DNA of 36,510 bases from positions 1-36,510 of the forward strand of contig JAJDCQ010000190.1 of NCBI GenBank assembly GCA_029260755.1, in the 5' to 3' direction. The notes beneath the pieces were generated by a model, which saw nothing but the letters and a program-made list of their open reading frames with translations, did not search any database and was not told where the DNA came from. Numbering within the stretch: position 1 is the stretch's first letter; each line of letters begins with the position of its first letter. The stretch comes from Planctomycetota bacterium (GTDB taxonomy: Bacteria; Planctomycetota; J058; JAJDCQ01). Shown piece after piece: positions 31,608 to 36,510 of this stretch. Position numbers and translations under genes: made by a program.

Positions 31608-31608
31608 A

Positions 31609-31648
31609 CTGGTGTGAATCCTGGACCTGACCCCAGGAATCACACTAG
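31609..31648. repeat. REP-like inverted repeat, copy 2
   Basis: Arms of 16 bp (31609-31624 and 31633-31648) pair with two mismatches around the 8-base loop ACCTGACC. The ends read CTGGTGTGA and TCACACTAG. Stem, loop and paired opposite arrangement with copy 1 resemble REP/BIME elements mobilised by REP-associated tyrosine transposases; no transposase gene is seen in the window. Confidence 0.75.
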
Positions 31649-31901
31649 CACCCGCCGCGTCGCTCGAAGAGCTCGACGGCCACCGGTGCGAAGACCTGAC
31701 CTTTCGCATTGTGCGGGATCTCGGTGTGCGAACGCGACCGCGATCCTGCGGGTGCTGAGGAAGCGCCTCGATGGCTCCTGGAGGTTGCCCGTCCGGTCGA
31801 GTGGGGAGCCTCCTCTGACGGCCGAGGACACGGCTGCGTGGCCACCGCGGTCGGCGAGTGATCGCACGGCTCGCCGTCATCGTCGAGCCGGTCAGGTTCG
31901 A

Positions 31902-33626
31902 TCAGGGCACCGTCGTCGAGACCTCGTCGATCACCGTCGGGGTGCGGTCGGACTCTTCCCAGTACCGGCGGAAGGCGCGGATCTCGCGCGTGTCGTGGGT
32001 GAAGAGCTCCGCGGCCCAGCGGGCCGAGAGGGTCTGGTAGAGGAGGGTCGCCTCGACGGTGAGCGGGCCCTTCGACGCGCCCGTTCCGACCTCGATCAGC
32101 ACCTCGTCGCCGCCCGGTCCGAAGGTCGGGTCGCCGTCGGTTCCGACGGGCGCGGTCGCGGCCGCGTCTGGGTGATCGGCCGACCAGCCGCGCGGGAGGA
32201 GCCGGTCGTCCTTGATCCAGCCGGTGGCGCGCATGAGCAGGAACGTCGGGCGTCCCTCGGCGTCGGCCATGATCGACTCCCACCGGACGACCTCGTCGGG
32301 GGAGCCGATCCGGTCGCGGTGGGGCTCGATCGGGCCGCCGGCCAGCTCGGACGGCGTCGGCGTTCCGTCGGCCCCGAGGATCCGACCCGCGGCGTCGTGC
32401 TCCCCGGACGCGAAGATCGTCTCGCCTCCCGCGTCCCGGACCCGCACCCGCAGCCAGACCCGGCGCACCGGGATCCCGGTCGGCAGCTTGTGCCCGGCCC
32501 GGTTCTCGATCCGGAGGCGGACGCGCAGCGCCTCGCCCTCGCGCGACGTCTCCGCGATGGCGAGCGTCGCCGTGCGCTCGCGGAGCTGCTCCTTGGTCCG
32601 GGCGATCGTCGCGTCCAGGGCGGCGTCGCTCGCCTGAGGTCGTAGCTCGTCTCGGTGGTCGCGCAGGATCGCCGGGACGAGCGTGTTGCCCCCGACGAAG
32701 ATGTGACGGCCGAAGGGGCGGCGCTGCTCCACCCGACCGAAGTCCCGTCCGCCCGGGTTGCGCGCGATCCGGGTCTCGATCGGGAGGCCGTCGACGTCGT
32801 CGGTCGGGGCGTGGCAGTCCTGACAGCTCGCGGCGTCCTCGCCCGGCGCCTCGCGCTCCTGGTCGAACGCGGAGTTGCGCCACTCGAGATACGGGGTCTG
32901 CTCCGGGAACTCCGCCTCGCCGGGGGTCCCGTCCTCGGCGAAGCCGTGGGTGAACAGGGTGTGGCAGCTGGCGCACAGCGACGATCGGAGAACGTGGCGT
33001 CCCTCGACGGGCGTGTAGCCGGTGTGGTGACGCATCGGCATCGGGAAGGGGCGGGCGTGCGGACCGTAGATCCGGGCGTCGTCGCCGATCGTGAACTGCC
33101 CGCCGAAGCTCTCGGGCTCACCGAGACCCTCGGGCGTGATCTGGTGGCAGACGGTGCAGGAGACGCCGTCGAGCCCGACCTGCGCCGGCGCGTCCTCGGC
33201 GTAGAGGGCCTCGAGCGTCGGGGGCGGCGCGTCATCGGCGCTCCCGCGCTCGAGCATCGGAGCGTGGCAGCCGAGGCACTTCCGCTGGATCGCCTCGGCA
33301 CGTGACGGCGTCGACGCCACCTCGGCGGAGACGAAGGCGCGCCACAGTGGGTCGCGCGCCGAGTTCGCCATCATCGTTCCCTGCCAGAGGTCGAACGGGG
33401 CGACGTCGCGGTTGGAGGCGTCTCGCATCGCGTTCGCTCGGTCGGCGTTCGAGTGGCAGCGGGCGCAGCGCGGGCTCGTCGTGAAGCCGCCTCGCTCCTG
33501 GTCTTCTTGCTTGGCCAGCCGGATCGGGTCGCCGTCGTCGGAGTCGGGGATCGCCACGCCGCCGCCAGCGAGGACCAGGACGACGATGCCGGCGAGGAGG
33601 GTCGCACGGGGGAAGCGATGTGGCAT
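31902..33626 (-). CDS. Five-haem periplasmic cytochrome c
   Basis: A 574-residue exported multihaem cytochrome. The first 26 residues form a signal sequence. Five CxxCH haem-binding motifs are present: CARCH (54-58), CLGCH (117-121), CTVCH (157-161), CASCH (218-222) and CQDCH (268-272), with spare His residues for sixth ligands. From about residue 350 the protein becomes beta-rich and contains NRAGHKLPTGIPVRRVWLRV, a motif widespread in multihaem cytochromes of environmental bacteria. Electron transfer in the periplasm is expected; the partner is unknown. The ATG at 33626 follows GGAGAGAG. It lies 168 bp downstream of the membrane phosphodiesterase gene on the same strand; a short GCGAG-AAAA-CTCGC hairpin (33658-33671) sits in that gap. 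No cytochrome maturation genes are in the window. Confidence 0.9.
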   Translation of the reverse strand: MPHRFPRATLLAGIVVLVLAGGGVAIPDSDDGDPIRLAKQEDQERGGFTTSPRCARCHSNADRANAMRDASNRDVAPFDLWQGTMMANSARDPLWRAFVSAEVASTPSRAEAIQRKCLGCHAPMLERGSADDAPPPTLEALYAEDAPAQVGLDGVSCTVCHQITPEGLGEPESFGGQFTIGDDARIYGPHARPFPMPMRHHTGYTPVEGRHVLRSSLCASCHTLFTHGFAEDGTPGEAEFPEQTPYLEWRNSAFDQEREAPGEDAASCQDCHAPTDDVDGLPIETRIARNPGGRDFGRVEQRRPFGRHIFVGGNTLVPAILRDHRDELRPQASDAALDATIARTKEQLRERTATLAIAETSREGEALRVRLRIENRAGHKLPTGIPVRRVWLRVRVRDAGGETIFASGEHDAAGRILGADGTPTPSELAGGPIEPHRDRIGSPDEVVRWESIMADAEGRPTFLLMRATGWIKDDRLLPRGWSADHPDAAATAPVGTDGDPTFGPGGDEVLIEVGTGASKGPLTVEATLLYQTLSARWAAELFTHDTREIRAFRRYWEESDRTPTVIDEVSTTVP

Positions 33627-33794
33627 CGGGCTCTCTCCAGGATGCGGGGATCTTCTTGCGAGTTTTCTCGCTCCCAGGGGGGCGAGTTCGCGCCGAACGG
33701 CCGGCGGGAGCCCGGTGAGCGGCGGCGCCGGGGAGAGTGAGCACGCGGCGCGCCAAACGAGATCGGGACGTCCCTCGCCGACGGCTCGTCGTCG

Positions 33795-35585
33795 CTACCC
33801 GGCGGCGTCGGGGGGTGCGGTCGCGTCGGGGTCGTTGGTGCTCGCCGGGGGCGGTGGCGCGTCGATCGATGCGAGGGGGTCGGGTCTCCCGACGATCACC
33901 CTGATGATCGCCCACCACAGCGGCGCTCCTCCGCCGGCGATGATCGTCATCAGGAGCAGCAGCAGGTACGGCACCGCCGACGCGTTGCTCCGGGGCGGGA
34001 CGCCGGGGCCTCCGAACGGGAGGAGGATCAGCGCCGCCGCGGCCGGTCCGAGGACGACGCCCGCGAGGAACGTCGATGCGGGGATCCGTCTCCGGGCGAA
34101 CGGGGCGACGAGCGCGATCGCGGCGACGATCGCGGCCGCCGCGTAGCCCACGCACCGCTGGATGTAGGGCTTCAGCTCGTCGTCCTCGTTGACGGCGCTG
34201 AAGCTCGGATACTCGCCCGCGATCAGGTAGATCCCGACGGCGAGGGCGACGGCGAGGGCGCCCGCGAACAGGCCGCGCTTGCTGCTCGAGATCCCGAGGC
34301 CGAGCCCGAGGCTGACGAGCGCGATCAGGCCCGCGGCGATCAGTCCGGCGAGGAGGAGGCGGCCGGGGCCGGCGAAGGTGCCGGAGCGATGGACCGGACC
34401 GTTCGGCGTCCATCGTTCGGGCACGGCCGCCGCGAGGGCGGCGTCGAGCCCGACCTCGGCGAGCGTCTCGTCGAGGGTGGCGAGGCGGTGCTCCTCCTCG
34501 GCGTCGATCGCGGCGCGGGTCGCGTCGTCGACCTCGAGGATGTCGGTCCACGCCGGCTCGACGGTCGCCGGCGGCGGCCGATGTCCGAGGAGCGTCGCCA
34601 TCGTCGCGGTCACGCCGCCCACGTAGCGCACGCCCTCGACCCGGCCGGCGTGACGGACGCCCGCGCCGGCGAGGACGATCGGGACGCGCTCGACCTCCGG
34701 CTCGTTTCCGCCGTGGCCGCCGCCGATCCGGTGGCCGTGGTCCGAGACGACGATGAACGTGTCGCGATCGAGGTTCGTCGACATGTACATGTTGTAGATC
34801 TGCTTGTCGGTCGCCCGGACCGCGTTGCGATACTTGATGGTCTCGGGCCCGTACTTGTGGGCGAAGAGATCGGGATCGCCGATGTAGATCACGAGGATCG
34901 CCCGGACGCCCTCCGCGGCGTTTCGCACTCGCGCGATCACGTCGTAGGCGAAGGACTCCATGTAGGGCTTCACGCCCGACGCCGTCGCGAACGCGGTCGG
35001 AAAGAGCTCGGGGACCCAGGTGTTCTTCCGGTGGAGCATCTGGGTGAAGAGGCCCGCCCGACGACCGCGCGAGAGGAGGTCGTCGATCGCGAGCGCTCCG
35101 ACGCGCTCGTTCGAGGTGACGCCGGTGAGGGCCGGCGGCGCGCCGGTCAGGAGCGCGGCGAGGCCGGGCCGGGTGTAGGTCGGCGGCGCGTGGCGGGCGG
35201 TGACGAGCGCGCCCCGCTCCTCGACGAGCCGGTGCGTCCACGGCATGTAGTCGGCGTTGACGGCGTCCGCCTGGAGCCCGTCGACGACGAAGATGACGAG
35301 CGAGTTCGCCGGCGGAGGCCGCTCCTCGGCCCACGGCGCGGTGACCTCGCTCGGGCCCCTCGGCGCGACGGCGGCGTGGCCCTCGAGCGGCGAGGTCCAG
35401 GGGGCGATGAGCGACCCCGGGAGGAGCTCGTAGGAGCGCATGAAGAACGCGCCCGCGCCGAGGGCGGCGGCGCCGACGAGGATCGCGACGACGATCGTCC
35501 GGATCGGGTGCGGCGCGGCGCCCGCGCACGGCGCGCGGGGGGCGTCCGGCGTCTCGGGGGGCGGGTTCTCGGGCGGCTCGCTCAT
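33795..35585 (-). CDS. Membrane phosphodiesterase/phosphotransferase, alkaline phosphatase superfamily
   Basis: The 596-residue protein has an N-terminal membrane anchor (about 30-53), an external catalytic domain (about 90-390) and some five C-terminal membrane helices (about 405-570). Metal ligands and nucleophile of the alkaline phosphatase/NPP fold are visible: FVVDGLQADAV, YTRPGLAALLTG (Thr nucleophile), IGDPDLFAHKYG, and VVSDHGHRIGGGHGGNE. Catalytic domain first and membrane helices after it is the layout of the GPI ethanolamine-phosphate transferases (PIG-N/O/G), so transfer of a phosphoalcohol between lipids is possible; simple hydrolysis is the alternative. I chose the ATG at 35585 because the upstream in-frame ATG at 35600 lies in the predicted -10 box. 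Confidence 0.8.
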   Translation of the reverse strand: MSEPPENPPPETPDAPRAPCAGAAPHPIRTIVVAILVGAAALGAGAFFMRSYELLPGSLIAPWTSPLEGHAAVAPRGPSEVTAPWAEERPPPANSLVIFVVDGLQADAVNADYMPWTHRLVEERGALVTARHAPPTYTRPGLAALLTGAPPALTGVTSNERVGALAIDDLLSRGRRAGLFTQMLHRKNTWVPELFPTAFATASGVKPYMESFAYDVIARVRNAAEGVRAILVIYIGDPDLFAHKYGPETIKYRNAVRATDKQIYNMYMSTNLDRDTFIVVSDHGHRIGGGHGGNEPEVERVPIVLAGAGVRHAGRVEGVRYVGGVTATMATLLGHRPPPATVEPAWTDILEVDDATRAAIDAEEEHRLATLDETLAEVGLDAALAAAVPERWTPNGPVHRSGTFAGPGRLLLAGLIAAGLIALVSLGLGLGISSSKRGLFAGALAVALAVGIYLIAGEYPSFSAVNEDDELKPYIQRCVGYAAAAIVAAIALVAPFARRRIPASTFLAGVVLGPAAAALILLPFGGPGVPPRSNASAVPYLLLLLMTIIAGGGAPLWWAIIRVIVGRPDPLASIDAPPPPASTNDPDATAPPDAAG

Positions 35586-35595
35586 GGACCGGACG

Positions 35596-35624
35596 ATCAT
35601 AGCGGTCTGCCGGGGCGCTGTCAG
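35596..35624 (-). promoter_or_regulatory. Promoter of the membrane phosphodiesterase gene
   Basis: On the minus strand CTGACA (35619-35624, five of six matches) and TATGAT (35596-35601, five of six) are separated by exactly 17 bp. The start of transcription would fall near 35589, about four bases before the ATG at 35585, so the message should be leaderless or nearly so. Confidence 0.6.
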
Positions 35625-35652
35625 CACGGGCGAGGAGCGGGAACCGGGTCGC

Positions 35653-35681
35653 TTCCGAGCCGTCCGCGCCCGCGGTAGGAT
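35653..35681 (+). promoter_or_regulatory. Possible promoter of the SDR gene
   Basis: TAGGAT (35676-35681) resembles a -10 box, the same hexamer as in the frdA promoter. A weak TTCCGA (35653-35658) stands 17 bp upstream. Transcription would start at about 35688, two bases before the ATG, again giving a leaderless message. No ribosome binding site is present upstream of the ATG. Confidence 0.4.
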
Positions 35682-35689
35682 CGGCCGCC

Positions 35690-36373
35690 ATGAAGATCGA
35701 GAACGCCCGAACGCTCGTCACCGGCGCCAGCCGGGGAATCGGTCGCGCCGTCGCCCTCGCCCTCGCCGCAGACGGTGCCCGCGTCGTCGGTTGCGCCCGG
35801 GACGCGGCCAAGCTCGACTCGCTCCGCGAGGAGTCGGGCGGCAAGGTCGCCGTGATCGCGGCCGACCTGGCCACGGCGGGCGAGGGGGAGCGGGTCGCCG
35901 CGCACGCGATCGAGGAGCTCGGCGGCCTCGATCTGCTCGTGAACAACGCCGGCGTCATCAATGAGCCCGGCAAGGTCGCCGAGATCCCGATGGCCGAGTG
36001 GCGCCGCGTCCTCGAGGTGAACGTCTTCGGCCTGCTCGAGACGCTCCGGGTCGCCCTCCCCGAGCTCGAGAAGAGCCGCGGGGCGGCCGTGAACCTCTCG
36101 AGCTACTGGGGCCGGCATGGCGCGTCGAGCTTCGGCCCCTACTGCGCGAGCAAGTTCGCCGTCGAAGGGATCAGCCAGGCGGCCGCCGCCGATCACCCGA
36201 ACGTGACGGTCGTCGCGCTCGGGCCGGGGATGGTCGACACCGAGATGCTCGGCGTCGCGATGCTCGGAGGGGACACGTCGAGCTCCCCCTCCCCGGCCGA
36301 CGCGGCGCGCCGGTTCGTCGCGTTTGCCCGCGCCCTCGACGCGAGCAAGAGCGGCGTCCCCTGCGACCTCTAG
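35690..36373 (+). CDS. Short-chain dehydrogenase/reductase
   Basis: A 227-residue classical SDR with a Rossmann fold. The cofactor loop is TGASRGIG (11-18), Asp-59 binds adenine, NNAG is at 85-88, and the catalytic set is Ser-138 or Ser-137 in NLSSYWG, Tyr-151 and Lys-155 in YCASK. The family oxidises or reduces hydroxyl/keto groups with NAD(P)H. Arg-33-type basic residues after strand 2 (CARDAAK) suggest preference for NADP(H). It is slightly shorter than the usual 250 residues at the C-terminus, so substrate specificity may differ. Its stop is at 36371-36373 and an inverted repeat begins 20 bp later. Substrate unknown; no pathway neighbours. Confidence 0.9.
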   Translation: MKIENARTLVTGASRGIGRAVALALAADGARVVGCARDAAKLDSLREESGGKVAVIAADLATAGEGERVAAHAIEELGGLDLLVNNAGVINEPGKVAEIPMAEWRRVLEVNVFGLLETLRVALPELEKSRGAAVNLSSYWGRHGASSFGPYCASKFAVEGISQAAAADHPNVTVVALGPGMVDTEMLGVAMLGGDTSSSPSPADAARRFVAFARALDASKSGVPCDL

Positions 36374-36393
36374 GAGACTGTTGCAGAATGAGC

Positions 36394-36435
36394 GTGAAGC
36401 GACGACTCGTCGCAGGCTCCTCGCCGTCGCTTCAC
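36394..36435. repeat. 11-bp perfect inverted repeat after the SDR gene
   Basis: GTGAAGCGACG (36394-36404) and CGTCGCTTCAC (36425-36435) flank 20 bases. It could form a strong RNA hairpin and stop transcription, but no T tract follows. The preceding GACTGTTGCAGAA (36377-36389) recalls ends of some insertion sequences, so this may instead be the edge of a mobile element that lies beyond the window. Nothing else is seen to the window end. Confidence 0.5.
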
Positions 36436-36510
36436 TCGCGGCGTCTCGCCGGACATCGCCGCGCAGGCCTTCGTTCCGCGGCCTCGCGAACGCCAGACGG
36501 GTTCCCTCGG

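Larger units (their letters stand above)
31391..31901. other. Intergenic region carrying REP-like repeats
   Basis: No convincing gene lies in these 511 bp between two convergent genes. The middle (31509-31648) holds two related hairpins and a direct repeat, listed separately. Open frames crossing it on both strands have the repeats inside them and unnatural composition. The part from 31650 to 31900 shows nothing recognisable and could be eroded coding sequence. Confidence 0.5.

Noticed and set aside
31614..32645. Plus-strand frame through the REP-like region, checked as a transposase remnant
   Set aside because: No IS200/REP-associated transposase motif (HUH, Tyr) is visible; it mostly shadows the cytochrome gene.
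35586..35627. Upstream starts for the membrane phosphodiesterase (35600 or 35627)
   Set aside because: They overlap the -10 and -35 boxes of a near-consensus promoter.
1..36510. tRNA, rRNA, CRISPR arrays, riboswitches, classical Rho-independent terminators with T tracts
   Set aside because: Looked for by eye on both strands; none found. Hairpins present lack T tracts.

Overview
This is a very GC-rich (about 70% or more by eye), gene-dense bacterial chromosome segment. It carries eukaryotic-like Ser/Thr kinases with a DWG-type magnesium motif, TPR, LRR and Sel1 repeat proteins, a DUF2330 protein and a lipase-maturation-factor homologue. That mixture suggests Planctomycetota or Myxococcota; I cannot choose between them from the sequence. 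No tRNA, rRNA, CRISPR array, intact insertion sequence or phage gene is visible. Genes are closely packed and many same-strand neighbours overlap by four bases (ATGA or GTGA), which defines the operons well.

Layout. 1-5000: a TMTC-like membrane protein with TPRs (+) faces a minus-strand operon of ECF sigma factor, DUF2330 protein, zinc-finger anti-sigma-like protein and a 58-residue protein. 5041-6948: a lipase maturation factor homologue whose N-terminal DCC domain has lost both cysteines. 6996-10557: a complete four-subunit fumarate reductase operon (frdABCD type) behind a sigma70-like promoter that contains a 14-bp palindrome. 10566-12117: a decayed Ser/Thr kinase-TPR gene that has lost its catalytic lobe and carries two frame breaks. 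12519-20086: a small secreted CxxC protein, a Glu/Leu/Phe/Val dehydrogenase coupled to a 1045-residue LRR-TPR protein, an intact membrane Ser/Thr kinase and a zinc-ribbon protein.

20187-26911 (minus strand) is the most interesting block. A type III polyketide synthase, an isoprenylcysteine-methyltransferase-like enzyme, an acyl carrier protein, a fatty-acyl-AMP ligase and an FAD oxidoreductase follow each other; the first four are translationally coupled. The set reads as a dedicated phenolic-lipid pathway: the ligase activates a fatty acid and loads it on the ACP, the type III synthase extends and cyclises it, and the methyltransferase and flavoenzyme tailor it. Directly upstream lie a second membrane methyltransferase, a 43-residue membrane protein and a YceI lipid-binding protein, which may act on or carry the product.

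27120-31390 (+): a secreted PDZ protein with about twelve Gly-Asp-Asp-x-Tyr repeats, followed 20 bp later by a Sel1-repeat protein. 31391-31901 is an intergenic island of REP-like inverted repeats. 31902-35585 (minus): a five-haem cytochrome c and a membrane phosphodiesterase/phosphotransferase of the alkaline phosphatase superfamily. 35690-36373 (+): a short-chain dehydrogenase. The last two genes diverge from promoters that place transcription starts only a few bases from their ATGs, suggesting leaderless messages.
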